64,000 nt of DNA from assembly GCF_040396155.1 (NCBI RefSeq), contig NZ_JBEBOY010000009.1, positions 54,579 to 118,578 on the forward strand, read 5' to 3'. How positions within the stretch are numbered: position 1 is the first letter of the stretch; every line of letters begins with the position of its first letter. This document shows, piece by piece, positions 34,151-43,282 of this stretch. Origin of the DNA: Tissierella praeacuta_A. Its GTDB lineage: Bacteria; Bacillota; Clostridia; Tissierellales; Tissierellaceae. Below the pieces are notes generated by a model. The model did no database searches. It was not told the origin of the DNA and saw only the letters and a list, made by a program, of their open reading frames with translations. The position numbers were made by a program, and so were the translations under genes.

Positions 34151-36526
34151 ATGGCAATCAAAAAGATAAGTATAGATATAGTTGGCATGACTTGTGCTGC
34201 CTGCTCAACGAGAGTTGAAAAAGTATTATCGAAACAAGAAGGGGTAGTATCTGTAGTTGTAAACTTATTGGCTAATAAGGCTAATATTGAATTTGACTCA
34301 GATAAGATCGAGCCTCAAGACTTAATTAAAGTCATAGAAAAGACAGGATATAAGGTTCCGCTATTGAAAACAACATTAATAGTTGGAGGTATGACCTGTG
34401 CTGCTTGCTCTACTAGGGTAGAAAAGGTATTAAATAAACTTGATGGTGTAACTAAAGCTAATGTAAATCTATCTACTAATAAGGCAGTAGTAGAATACCC
34501 ATCTGGATTAATAGAAGAAGATATCTTAGTTAAAACCATAGAGAAAGCTGGATATAATGCAGAGGTAGAGGTTGAAAGAGATTTAGATAGGGAAAAAGAA
34601 CTGAGGGAAAAGGAAATCAAATCTCTTAAGACTTCCTTTATGTTTTCGGCAGCGCTTAGCCTGCCTTTATTCTCAGCTATGTTCTTCCATATGGCTGGAG
34701 TTCATACTATTTTAACTAATGGCTGGTTTCAATTAATCCTTGCAACTCCTGTACAATTTATCATAGGTTATAGATTTTATAAAGGAGCATATAACTCTTT
34801 AAGAGGCGGAGGAGCTAATATGGATGTTTTAGTATCTATGGGAACTTCCTCAGCTTATTTGTACAGTATATATAACCTTATAAAGGGAGTTAATGAATAT
34901 TATTTTGAAGCTTCAGCAGTTATTATAACTTTAATTCTTTTGGGGAAAACCTTTGAGGCAGTTGCAAAGGGGAAAACTTCTGAGGCAATAAAAAAACTAA
35001 TGGGATTGCAGCCAAAAACAGCTAGAGTTATAAAAGATGGAGTAGAGAAGGATATTCCAATAGAAAAAGTGGAAATTGGAGATATTATAGTAGTTAGACC
35101 AGGAGAAAAAATTCCAGTAGATGGAGTAATTGTAGAGGGACATTCAGCTGTTGATGAGTCTATGATTACAGGGGAAAGTATTCCAATAGATAAAGCTGTA
35201 GATGATGAGGTAATAGGTGCTACAATAAATAAATTTGGTACATTTAAGTTTAGAGCAAATAAAATAGGCAAGGATACAGTATTATCTCAAATAATTAAAC
35301 TTGTTGAGGATGCCCAAGGTTCAAAGGCACCAGTTCAAAGATTAGCAGATAAGATATCAGGTATATTTGTTCCAGTAGTTGTAATTATAGCATTAGTTAC
35401 TTTCCTAGGATTTTATTTTATTAAAGGAGATTTTAATGTAGCTATTATAAATGCAGTGGCAGTTTTAGTTATAGCTTGCCCGTGTGCATTGGGGTTGGCC
35501 ACACCTACGGCTATTATGGTAGGTACAGGTAAAGGTGCTGAGAAGGGTATATTAATTAAATCAGGAGAGCATCTAGAGAGAGCTCATAAAATGGACACAA
35601 TAGTATTTGATAAAACGGGAACAATAACTAAAGGTGAGCCAGAAGTAACAAATATTATCACCTTTAATGATGTAGCTGAAAGTGAGATTCTTAGGATAGC
35701 TGCTTCAGTAGAAAAAACTTCAGAACATCCTCTAGGTCAGTCCATAGTAAAAAAAGGTGAAGAACAAGCATTAAAGTTATCGGAGCCTGAAAAATTTATG
35801 GCAGTTCCGGGAAAAGGACTTGAAGCCACTTTTGAAGGAAAAGAAGTGCTTATTGGTAATAGAAGACTGATGTTTGATAACAATATTTCCATAAAAGATG
35901 GAGAAGAAATTTTATTAAAATTAGAAGAAGAAGGAAAAACAGCAATGTTATTATCTTTGGATAATAAGCTGTCTGGTATAATAGCAGTGGCAGACCAAAT
36001 TAAGGAAACATCAAGGAAAGCCATAGAAGAATTAAAATCTATGGGATTAGATGTATATATGATAACAGGAGACAATGAAAGGACAGCACAGGCAATAGCT
36101 AAGGAAGTTGGTATTACCAATGTCTTGGCAGATGTATTACCTGAAAATAAGGCAGAAGTAGTAGAGAAGATTAAATCTGAGGGTAAGCATGTAGGGATGG
36201 TTGGTGATGGTATCAATGATGCCCCAGCATTAGCAGCATCAGACGTAGGATTTGCCATAGGTACAGGTACAGATGTGGCCATGGAAGCAGCAGATATTAC
36301 TCTTATGAGAGGAGATTTATCCGGTGTAGTTACAGCCATAAGACTTAGTCATAGAACTATGAAAACCATAAAGCAAAATCTATTTTGGGCATTTTTCTAT
36401 AATAGTATAGGTATACCTTTTGCAGCACTTGGATTTTTAGACCCAATGATAGCAGGTGCAGCTATGGCATTTAGTTCAGTTTCTGTAGTTACAAACTCAC
36501 TTAGGCTAAAGAAATTCAGTGAGTAG
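34151..36526 (+). CDS. copA: Copper-exporting P1B-type ATPase
   Basis: A 791-residue Cu+ export pump. Two N-terminal heavy-metal domains each carry GMTCAACSTRVEKVL. The transmembrane metal site is CPCALGLATPT, the phosphorylated Asp is in FDKTGTITKGEP, the HP motif in KTSEHPLGQSIV, and the hinge in MVGDGINDAPALA. The order and length are standard for CopA. I chose ATG 34151 after AAAGGAGTGAT; an earlier start at 34118 would lie inside the operator. First gene of copA-copZ-csoR. Confidence 0.97.
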   Translation: MAIKKISIDIVGMTCAACSTRVEKVLSKQEGVVSVVVNLLANKANIEFDSDKIEPQDLIKVIEKTGYKVPLLKTTLIVGGMTCAACSTRVEKVLNKLDGVTKANVNLSTNKAVVEYPSGLIEEDILVKTIEKAGYNAEVEVERDLDREKELREKEIKSLKTSFMFSAALSLPLFSAMFFHMAGVHTILTNGWFQLILATPVQFIIGYRFYKGAYNSLRGGGANMDVLVSMGTSSAYLYSIYNLIKGVNEYYFEASAVIITLILLGKTFEAVAKGKTSEAIKKLMGLQPKTARVIKDGVEKDIPIEKVEIGDIIVVRPGEKIPVDGVIVEGHSAVDESMITGESIPIDKAVDDEVIGATINKFGTFKFRANKIGKDTVLSQIIKLVEDAQGSKAPVQRLADKISGIFVPVVVIIALVTFLGFYFIKGDFNVAIINAVAVLVIACPCALGLATPTAIMVGTGKGAEKGILIKSGEHLERAHKMDTIVFDKTGTITKGEPEVTNIITFNDVAESEILRIAASVEKTSEHPLGQSIVKKGEEQALKLSEPEKFMAVPGKGLEATFEGKEVLIGNRRLMFDNNISIKDGEEILLKLEEEGKTAMLLSLDNKLSGIIAVADQIKETSRKAIEELKSMGLDVYMITGDNERTAQAIAKEVGITNVLADVLPENKAEVVEKIKSEGKHVGMVGDGINDAPALAASDVGFAIGTGTDVAMEAADITLMRGDLSGVVTAIRLSHRTMKTIKQNLFWAFFYNSIGIPFAALGFLDPMIAGAAMAFSSVSVVTNSLRLKKFSE

Positions 36527-36602
36527 TAAAGATTTAATATTTTAGATTATTAACTATTCATTGTGTTTTAGTTATTTGCTAAATTTATAAGGAGGAATAA
36601 AA

Positions 36603-36809
36603 ATGAAAAAAACATTATTAGTAGAAGGTATGAATTGTGGACATTGTGAAAAGGCAGTGAAAAATGCATTGGGAGAATTAGATGGTGTTTCAAAGGTAGA
36701 AGTAGATTTAAAGTCTAAAAAAGTAGAAATAGAAGGAGAAAACTTAAACGATATCCTTATTAAAGGAGCTATAGAAGATGCAGGATATGATTTAATAGAA
36801 ATAAGGTAG
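36603..36809 (+). CDS. copZ: Copper chaperone CopZ-like
   Basis: A 68-residue ferredoxin-like heavy-metal domain. The metal motif is GMNCGHCEKAV (M-x-C-x-x-C), and the fold ends DAGYDLIEI. It delivers Cu+ to CopA domains. Ribosome site AAGGAGG. The 76-base gap after copA shows no terminator. Confidence 0.92.
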   Translation: MKKTLLVEGMNCGHCEKAVKNALGELDGVSKVEVDLKSKKVEIEGENLNDILIKGAIEDAGYDLIEIR

Positions 36810-36824
36810 AAAGTAGTGGATTAA

Positions 36825-37094
36825 ATGAATGAAGGAAAGAGAAGGGCTGCAAGCAAGTTAAAAACTGCTAGAGGGCAAATAGATGGCATAATAAAGATGC
36901 TAGAAGATGATAGATACTGTGTAGACGTGTCTACACAGATACTATCTGCCATTGGACTATTAAAAAAGGCAAATATAGATGTATTAAATGGACATATAAG
37001 GTCCTGTGTGACTACAGCAATTTTAGAAGGTGAAAAACAAGGTGAAGAAAAGATTGAAGAAATAATAAACATTATAGATAAATATATAAAATAA
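36825..37094 (+). CDS. csoR: Copper-sensing repressor CsoR
   Basis: An 89-residue all-helical repressor (DUF156 family). The Cu+ ligands appear as Cys in DDRYCVDVSTQ and as His and Cys in LNGHIRSCVTTAI, the C-H-C set of CsoR. The N-terminal AASKLKTARGQIDGIIKMLE is typical. Cu+ binding would release it from the operator at 34111-34127 and turn on the whole operon. It begins 15 bases after copZ; its ribosome site is weak. Confidence 0.94.
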   Translation: MNEGKRRAASKLKTARGQIDGIIKMLEDDRYCVDVSTQILSAIGLLKKANIDVLNGHIRSCVTTAILEGEKQGEEKIEEIINIIDKYIK

Positions 37095-37101
37095 AAAATA
37101 A

Positions 37102-37146
37102 ACTAAAATGGCTTGTATTCTAATAGTAGGTACAGGCTGTTTTAGT
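37102..37146 (+). terminator. Hairpin closing the copper operon
   Basis: ACTAAAATGGCTTGTA pairs with TACAGGCTGTTTTAGT, with small mismatches and a 13-base loop. It is followed by only modest T content. Confidence 0.6.
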
Positions 37147-37245
37147 CTAGTAATATAAATTTTTAGAAATATTCTAAAAAAATATTGTATGGGTATATTT
37201 TTTGCCGTATAATAGTAATATTATTGCTATTAGGAGTGAAGGGAT

Positions 37246-37419
37246 ATGAAGAGAAAGATAAACAAAATTAGGGAAAAACTTCATAAAGAGATGGAAATCA
37301 AAGATATTACCCAAGAAAACGTAGTTGAAATATCTGAACAATTAGATGAACTTATTGTACAATATTATTTGGAAGAAGAAAAAAGACTTGAAGGAAAAGG
37401 GTTTGAAGAAAAGAAATAA
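37246..37419 (+). CDS. Spo0E-like aspartyl-phosphate phosphatase (first copy)
   Basis: A 57-residue, two-helix protein with the Spo0E signature ISEQLDELIVQYY (S-x-x-L-D-x-L-I). Members dephosphorylate Spo0A~P and so delay sporulation. It is not long enough for standard gene calling. The ribosome site TAGGAGTGAAGGG is strong. It is paired across the XRE regulator with a second Spo0E-like gene at 38080. Confidence 0.82.
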   Translation: MKRKINKIREKLHKEMEIKDITQENVVEISEQLDELIVQYYLEEEKRLEGKGFEEKK

Positions 37420-37530
37420 TTATGTAAATAAGAAATATGCCAACTCCTCCTAATATTAAGAATATCGTTAATTCAAAGGTCAAAGATGGTCAATGTATTA
37501 TAGATAAATTTATTTATTAAATATTTAAGA

Positions 37531-37926
37531 TTATTTTCCTGTATAAGACAGGATAAGTTTATAAATATCCTTTATTAAGGAGAGTTGTTCTTTAGAACTG
37601 CCTTTTAGAATATCTAATAATTCCTTTAATTCTTTATCAATAGACTCCTTATAACTATTATCAAAAGCTTCTAATACGGATATATTCTCCATATAATAAG
37701 TATAACCATAGAGGAGATAATCTACCGATACATTTAAACTATGAGATATATTTGCCAATGTATCTGTACTCATTTTACGGTCACCTCTTTCAAGTTGACC
37801 AATATAAAATGCTGATAGTTCAACTATTTCAGCGAATCTTTCTCTAGATAATCCTAGCTTTTCTCTTTCTAATCTAATCCTCAATCCAATTTCTTTATAG
37901 TTTAATGTCTTTTTAATTTCATTCAT
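37531..37926 (-). CDS. XRE-family transcriptional regulator
   Basis: A 131-residue regulator with an N-terminal HTH_3 domain (IGLRIRLEREKLGLSRERFAEIV ... YIGQLERGDRKMSTDTLANIS; residues 8-66) and a helical C-terminal part (75-131) probably for dimerisation. The SinR-like layout fits control of developmental genes. I chose ATG 37926, 7 bases after GAGGTGG; a GTG at 37935 overlaps that site. It is divergent from the second Spo0E-like gene and convergent with the first, so it may control both. Confidence 0.82.
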   Translation of the reverse strand: MNEIKKTLNYKEIGLRIRLEREKLGLSRERFAEIVELSAFYIGQLERGDRKMSTDTLANISHSLNVSVDYLLYGYTYYMENISVLEAFDNSYKESIDKELKELLDILKGSSKEQLSLIKDIYKLILSYTGK

Positions 37927-38079
37927 TTTCGCCACCTCAATATTACTGTATACATATATCTGTCTTAGCTAAATTGGCTATTGGCATGTAAATAAAATTG
38001 CCTATTTGCGCAATAAGGATTGTATTAAGCATAATGAATATTATATAATAAATACAATAAAATTCATTGGAGGGAAAAA

Positions 38080-38244
38080 ATGAAGACAGAAATAGAGAGA
38101 CTAAGACAAATTTTATATAAGACTATAGAATCTGGAAACTGTAAAGAAGTACTAAAGATAAGTCAGGAATTAGATGAATTAATAATAAAATATATGAAAA
38201 ATGAAGATAATATAGAGGAAAATAATATTTTACGAGATTCATAG
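38080..38244 (+). CDS. Spo0E-like aspartyl-phosphate phosphatase (second copy)
   Basis: A 54-residue protein (start MKTEIERLRQILYKTIE) with ISQELDELIIKYM, the Spo0E motif. It ends in a short acidic tail. A strong ribosome site (TGGAGGG) precedes the ATG. It is divergent from the XRE regulator and 49 bases before the -10 of the dnaJ-like gene promoter's -35 region. Confidence 0.82.
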   Translation: MKTEIERLRQILYKTIESGNCKEVLKISQELDELIIKYMKNEDNIEENNILRDS

Positions 38245-38254
38245 AGCTATTGTA

Positions 38255-38309
38255 TTGATTTTTTTTAATAAAATATGTATAATTGAAGTTAAGGTCAAAG
38301 AAAGTCAAA
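38255..38309 (+). promoter_or_regulatory. Promoter and CtsR operator of the dnaJ-like gene
   Basis: TTGATT (38255-38260), 17 bp, TATAAT (38278-38283). Ten bases on, GGTCAAAGAAAGTCAAA (38293-38309) fits the CtsR heptad repeat RGTCAAA-N3-RGTCAAA exactly. The gene is thus expected to be a class III heat-shock gene. Confidence 0.85.
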
Positions 38310-38342
38310 AATAAATTGAATTATAAAAAGGGAGCAGATTGT

Positions 38343-39269
38343 ATGGAGTATAAGGATTATTATAAAATACTAGGGGTAGAAAAAGCTTCGTCTCAAGACG
38401 AAATAAAAAAGGCATATAGAAAATTAGCAAAGAAATACCATCCAGACTTACATCCAAATGATGATAAGGCTCAGGAAAAGTTTAAAGAGATAAATGAAGC
38501 ATATGAAGTGCTAGGTGATGCTGATAAAAAGCAGAAATATGATACATTTGGCTCAGGATATAATTTTACTGGCGGACAAAACTTTGATCCATCTCAATTT
38601 GGTTTTGGAAACGGATCTTATACCTATACTACATCAGGAGATTTTAGTGATTTCTTCAATATGTTCTTTGGAGGAGCTGGCGGAGGTCAAAAGACCAGTA
38701 GTAGAATGGGCGGATTCGATTTAGGAAATTTATTTGGTGGAGGAAGAAAATCGGCAGGAAGACAAGCGGCATCCTATGAATCGGAATTAAATATTACTTT
38801 AGATGAAGGTTATCATGGTGCAAAGAAGAATATTGTCCTTAATATAGGAGGAGAAAATAAATCTATAGCAGTTAATATTCCGAAGGGAATATTGCCTGGG
38901 AAAAAATTGAAAGTAAAAGGTGAAAAATGGGGGATAAAAGGGAATATCTTATTTAAGATAAATCTTATTGAAGATGGAAAGAAAAGACTTGAAGGTTTAG
39001 ATATAGTATCAAAGCTAGACTTATTTCCATGGCAGGCCGCCCTTGGTGATAAAGTAGTAGTATCTACATTAGATGGAAAGATTAAAGTTGATATTCCAAA
39101 ATCCATTTCATCAGGCAAGAAAATTAGAATACCAAGAAAGGGATATAAGGACATGAAAGGAAATCAGGGAGATTTATATATTGAGATAAATATAATAAAT
39201 CCACCAAGTCTTACAGAAGAAGAGATCGAACTATATAAGAAATTAAAAGAGATATCTAATAGAAGCTAG
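38343..39269 (+). CDS. DnaJ/CbpA-type co-chaperone without zinc domain
   Basis: A 308-residue J-protein. The J domain (residues 1-65) has YKILGVEKASSQDEIKKAYRKLAKKYHPD with the HPD tripeptide. A Gly/Phe-rich region follows (about 70-150), then two C-terminal beta domains ending in a hydrophobic SLTEEEIELYKKLKEI. The Cys-rich zinc domain is absent, so it belongs to the CbpA (type II) class. ATG 38343 follows GGGAG. The CtsR box upstream links it to clpB further on. Confidence 0.92.
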   Translation: MEYKDYYKILGVEKASSQDEIKKAYRKLAKKYHPDLHPNDDKAQEKFKEINEAYEVLGDADKKQKYDTFGSGYNFTGGQNFDPSQFGFGNGSYTYTTSGDFSDFFNMFFGGAGGGQKTSSRMGGFDLGNLFGGGRKSAGRQAASYESELNITLDEGYHGAKKNIVLNIGGENKSIAVNIPKGILPGKKLKVKGEKWGIKGNILFKINLIEDGKKRLEGLDIVSKLDLFPWQAALGDKVVVSTLDGKIKVDIPKSISSGKKIRIPRKGYKDMKGNQGDLYIEINIINPPSLTEEEIELYKKLKEISNRS

Positions 39270-39692
39270 AAATTAGATTATCTTTGATATTAAGAGATCT
39301 CTAAGAAAAATTAATCATATTAAATAGATTCAGTAACGATACTATTAGAAGTTATCTAAATTTCTTAATATTTTGGGTATATCATAATAATTAAGCTATA
39401 GTTAAAGTATTTAAGAGGAAAAAGTATTATATGTATATTAAATATAAGAAAAGAATTAAATCGAAAAAAGGCCAGATAAATGACAAAAATTTTAAATTTA
39501 TTTGAAGAATTATATATAATATTTGAATTAGTAAGATTAACATCAAAATATATAGAATAATATAAAATAATGTAGAAATTAAAATATAGAAGTAAAATCC
39601 TCTTCAGTTTGGGTGTAATAAAATTGATTTTAGAAATTATCCTAGAAGAGGGTTTATATATTTCGAGTTAAATAGAAGGGAGATAGAAAGAT
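39270..39692 (+). other. Long leader region before clpB
   Basis: About 420 bases without a gene. A long-range hairpin AAATCCTCTTC (39595-39605) with GAAGAGGGTTT (39645-39655), loop of 39 bases, lies close to the clpB start and may be a leader structure or the end of a short RNA. No CtsR or CIRCE site is seen. A 24-codon frame at 39431 has a ribosome-like site (AAGAGGA) but no other support. Confidence 0.4.
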
Positions 39693-42293
39693 ATGGATTT
39701 AAATAAGTTCACACAAAAATCTTTAGAGGCAGTACAAAATTCACAAGAAATGGCCATAAAAAATGGGAATCCACAATTGGAAGAAATCCATATTCATTAT
39801 GGCCTAATGCTCCAAAATGATGGATTGATCCCTAAAGTATTATCTTATATGGGAGAAAATCCGGAGCTAATTACCATGGATGTAGAAAGGGAAATAGAGA
39901 AATTACCAAAACAATCAGGTAGCGGAGGTTCTATATATCCTAGCAGAATATATACAAAGGTTCTATTAAATTCTCAAGAAGAAGCTAAGAAATTTGGAGA
40001 TGAGTATGTAGGAGTTGAACATATTTATATATCACTTCTCAAGGAAAAAGCAACAGCATCAGAGAGGATATTTAGTAAATATAATATTAATTTACAAAGA
40101 TTTTTAGAAGCTTTAAAGAAAATAAGAGGAAATCAAAATATTACCTCAGATAACCCAGAAGCTACTTATGAAGCATTAACTAGATTTGGAAGAGATCTAG
40201 TAGAAGAAGCTAAATCTGGGAAGATTGACCCAGTTATAGGAAGAGATAGTGAGATAAGAAATGTAGTTAGGATATTATCTAGGAGAACTAAAAACAATCC
40301 AGTTTTAATAGGAGACCCAGGAGTAGGCAAGACAGCCATAGTAGAAGGTCTAGCTCAGAGAATAGTCAATGGTGATGTACCAGAAGGCCTTAAGGATAAG
40401 ACAATATTTGCATTAGACATGGGAGAATTAATAGCAGGTGCTAAATATAGAGGAGAATTTGAAGAAAGATTAAAGGCAGTATTATCTGAGATAGAAAAAT
40501 CAGATGGACGAATAATAATGTTCATAGATGAGTTGCATAATATAGTAGGTGCCGGAAGAACTGATGGGGCAATGGATGCATCGAACCTTTTGAAACCTAT
40601 GTTGGCAAGGGGAGAAGTCCATACTATAGGAGCTACTACATTAGATGAATATAGACAATATATTGAGAAAGATGCAGCATTAGAGAGAAGGTTCCAAAAA
40701 GTATTAGTTACAGAACCAACAGTAGAAGATACTATATCTATACTTAGGGGACTAAAAGAGAAATATGAAATCCATCATGGAATAAGAATATCCGATGGTG
40801 CCGTAATAGCTGCGGCAACTCTTTCTGACAGGTATATATCTGATAGATTCTTACCTGATAAAGCTATAGATTTAATGGACGAAGCTTCAGCTATGATAAG
40901 AACTGAAATAGATTCCATGCCTGTAGAACTTGATGAAATAAGAAGGAGAATACTTCAATTAGAAATAGAAAAATCTGCATTGAAGAAAGAAACCGATGAA
41001 GCATCTAAAATAAGGTTGGAAAAACTAGAAAAAGAGTTATCGGATTCTAAAGAGAAATATGATATTATGAAAGCTCAATGGGAAGATGAGAAAAAGAGCA
41101 TATCTAAAGTTAAAGAGATTAAAGAAGAAATAGATAGAGTAAAAAGACAAATAGAAGAAGCAGAAAGAAAATATGATTTAGAAAAGTTATCACAATTAAA
41201 ATATGGTACCTTAGTTGAATTAGAGAAAAGACTACAAGAAGCAAATGAAAAGAATGAAAAAGATGAAAGAATGTTAAAAGAAGAGGTTACAGAAGAAGAA
41301 ATAGCAGAAGTTGTGGCTAAATGGACTGGAATACCAGTGGCTAAATTAGTTGAGACAGAAAGAGAAAAACTTTTAGGTTTAGGTGATATCCTTCATAAAA
41401 AAGTAATAGGTCAAGATGAAGCAGTTGAATCTGTAGTAGACGCTGTAATTAGGGCAAGGGCTGGAATGAAACTGTTAAATAGACCTATAGGATCATTTAT
41501 TTTTCTAGGACCAACTGGAGTAGGTAAAACAGAATTATCTAAAGCTTTAACTTCATCTTTATTTGATGACGAAAGAAATATGATAAGAATAGATATGTCT
41601 GAATATATGGAGAAACATTCTGTGTCAAGGCTTATAGGAGCACCTCCAGGATATGTAGGCTATGATGAAGGAGGGCAATTGACAGAGGCAGTTAGGAGAA
41701 AACCTTATTCAGTAATCCTATTTGATGAAATAGAAAAGGCTCATCCAGATGTATTCAATATATTGCTTCAAGTATTAGATGACGGAAGATTGACAGATAA
41801 CCAAGGCAGAACAGTGGATTTCAAAAATACAGTAATAATAATGACTTCTAACATAGGGTCTTCATATTTACTTGAAGGTATAAGACCAGATGGAAGTATA
41901 GATGAATCAGCAAGAGATAAAGTAATGAGTGAAATGAGGAGAATGTTTAGACCAGAGTTTTTAAATCGTGTAGATGAAATAGTAATGTTTAAACCATTGC
42001 AAAGAGATGAAATCTTTAAGATAATAGATCTTCAAATAGATGAGATTAGTACTCTCCTAGAAGACAGACAAATATCTATAGAACTAACAGATGAAGCAAA
42101 AGAGTTTGTTTTAAATAGGGCTTATTCTATTCAATATGGAGCAAGACCAGTTAAGAGATTTTTACAAAAATATCTTGAAACTGAAATTAGTAGAATGATT
42201 ATTAAAGGAGATTTGAAAGATAAGGATAAAGTATCGGTATCTGTAGAAAATGATGAATTAAAAATAATCTTAAATGTTGACAATAGACCATAG
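39693..42293 (+). CDS. clpB: Chaperone ATPase ClpB
   Basis: An 866-residue Hsp100 disaggregase. The N domain covers residues 1-150. NBD1 has Walker A GDPGVGKTAIVEGLAQ and GAKYRGEFEERL. The long middle-domain coiled coil (about 410-525) marks it as ClpB rather than ClpC. NBD2 has GPTGVGKTELSKAL, ARPVKRFLQKYLE closes it. No ClpP-binding loop is seen. Works with DnaK to rescue aggregates after heat stress. Confidence 0.97.
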   Translation: MDLNKFTQKSLEAVQNSQEMAIKNGNPQLEEIHIHYGLMLQNDGLIPKVLSYMGENPELITMDVEREIEKLPKQSGSGGSIYPSRIYTKVLLNSQEEAKKFGDEYVGVEHIYISLLKEKATASERIFSKYNINLQRFLEALKKIRGNQNITSDNPEATYEALTRFGRDLVEEAKSGKIDPVIGRDSEIRNVVRILSRRTKNNPVLIGDPGVGKTAIVEGLAQRIVNGDVPEGLKDKTIFALDMGELIAGAKYRGEFEERLKAVLSEIEKSDGRIIMFIDELHNIVGAGRTDGAMDASNLLKPMLARGEVHTIGATTLDEYRQYIEKDAALERRFQKVLVTEPTVEDTISILRGLKEKYEIHHGIRISDGAVIAAATLSDRYISDRFLPDKAIDLMDEASAMIRTEIDSMPVELDEIRRRILQLEIEKSALKKETDEASKIRLEKLEKELSDSKEKYDIMKAQWEDEKKSISKVKEIKEEIDRVKRQIEEAERKYDLEKLSQLKYGTLVELEKRLQEANEKNEKDERMLKEEVTEEEIAEVVAKWTGIPVAKLVETEREKLLGLGDILHKKVIGQDEAVESVVDAVIRARAGMKLLNRPIGSFIFLGPTGVGKTELSKALTSSLFDDERNMIRIDMSEYMEKHSVSRLIGAPPGYVGYDEGGQLTEAVRRKPYSVILFDEIEKAHPDVFNILLQVLDDGRLTDNQGRTVDFKNTVIIMTSNIGSSYLLEGIRPDGSIDESARDKVMSEMRRMFRPEFLNRVDEIVMFKPLQRDEIFKIIDLQIDEISTLLEDRQISIELTDEAKEFVLNRAYSIQYGARPVKRFLQKYLETEISRMIIKGDLKDKDKVSVSVENDELKIILNVDNRP

Positions 42294-42348
42294 TTTATAC
42301 TAATTTTCCAATTTTATAAAATAGGTTTTATGGACTTTGGACGTTTAT

Positions 42349-42396
42349 AATAAACTTCAATTATTTTTATTAAATAGTTGGAGTTTATTATTTTTT
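42349..42396 (+). terminator. Terminator of clpB
   Basis: AATAAACTTCAATTAT pairs with ATAGTTGGAGTTTATT, followed by ATTTTTTATT. Confidence 0.85.
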
Positions 42397-42689
42397 ATTG
42401 ACTAATATTATTATGGTTAAATAAACGCTAATAATAGGATTAATATTAATTAAATAGGAAAATTATAGATTGTTTTTAAATACAAGGGTAAAAATTATTA
42501 TAATTGTTTTTTCTATATTGTTTTAATAAAAATAATGGTAAGATTAAGGTATCTATTAGATATTAAAAATAAAATATGATAATAGGAAAATGGAAGATAT
42601 TGATTATATTGTTTTTAAGGATAAAATATAAATATATTTTCTAGGAAATAAATAATTTCAAAACAAATATATTAAGGGAGGTGGGTATT

Positions 42690-42818
42690 ATGAATAAATG
42701 CCAAATCTGCATTTGTGAATTTAATACTTTTTTACAGGAGGTACTGATATTTGAGTTACAAAAATGCAGCAGAAATACTGCCACCTTATTTATTGAAAGA
42801 GGTTCAAAAACATATTGA
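42690..42818 (+). CDS. Possible 42-residue leader peptide overlapping the next gene
   Basis: A strong ribosome site (AAGGGAGGTGG) precedes ATG 42690. The peptide begins MNKCQICICEFNTFLQEV, has four Cys in the first 26 residues, and overlaps the next gene by 68 bases in another frame. It may be a coupling or leader peptide. The 42400-42689 stretch before it shows only AT-rich DNA. Confidence 0.4.
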   Translation: MNKCQICICEFNTFLQEVLIFELQKCSRNTATLFIERGSKTY

Positions 42819-43020
42819 CGGAGGATTAGTATATATCCCTAAAGCAAGCAGTAGAGTTGGTTGGGGGTGTCTAACAGGCTCTAAAGAGGCTATTGAAAAG
42901 AGGAATAGAGAAATTATTAAATTGTTTCAAAATGGTATTTCCATTAGTGAGATATCAGAAGAATATTATTTAAGCCAAGAAACCGTCAGAAAAATAGTAT
43001 ATGGTAAAAAACTATTATAA
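42751..43020 (+). CDS. CD3324-family (Mor-like HTH) protein
   Basis: An 89-residue protein with SYKNAAEILPPYLLKEVQKHIDGG and YIPK, then a C-terminal HTH (RNREIIKLFQNGISISEISEEYYLSQETVRKIVYG). This matches the Clostridioides CD3324 family, which resembles the DNA-binding part of Mor. The start is TTG 42751, 9 bases after AGGAGG. Single gene; target unknown. Confidence 0.82.
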   Translation: MSYKNAAEILPPYLLKEVQKHIDGGLVYIPKASSRVGWGCLTGSKEAIEKRNREIIKLFQNGISISEISEEYYLSQETVRKIVYGKKLL

Positions 43021-43139
43021 TTATTCTCTCTATATCATTTTTATATAATAAATGAGAGAATATAATTAACCGGTTAGTATAGAAGAAGGGAGATGGTATT
43101 GTGAAAATAGTAGAGGTGTTTTCAGTCTAAACCTTTAAG

Positions 43140-43182
43140 AACAGGCTAGGTCATAGGATGCGACTTAGCCTGTTTTATTTTT
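43140..43182 (+). terminator. Terminator upstream of the second sigma-54 activator
   Basis: AACAGGCTA / TAGCCTGTT stem with part of the loop also paired, then TTATTTTTT. A 9-codon frame with a ribosome-like site (GGGAG, GTG 43101, MKIVEVFSV) precedes it, so it could be an attenuator rather than the end of the CD3324-like gene. Confidence 0.65.
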
Positions 43183-43282
43183 TGATTATATAAATTTTTA
43201 TTGTTTTGTTATATAATATTGGCAAACTATGATTAGTTATTAACTATTTATCACTATTATCATATAGAAAGTAGGTAAATAA

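Noticed and set aside
35737..36339. 200-codon minus-strand frame inside copA
   Set aside because: Shadow of the copA reading frame; low-complexity Ser/Pro/Ile content and no start signals. The same applies to the other long antisense frames inside clear genes.
37187..37204. TGGGTATATTTTTTGCC resembling a sigma-54 promoter before the first Spo0E-like gene
   Set aside because: The spacing between GG and GC is one base too long, which is not tolerated at sigma-54 promoters.
43021..43282. T-box or other known riboswitch before the second activator
   Set aside because: There is a terminator-like hairpin but no T-box sequence or known aptamer core.
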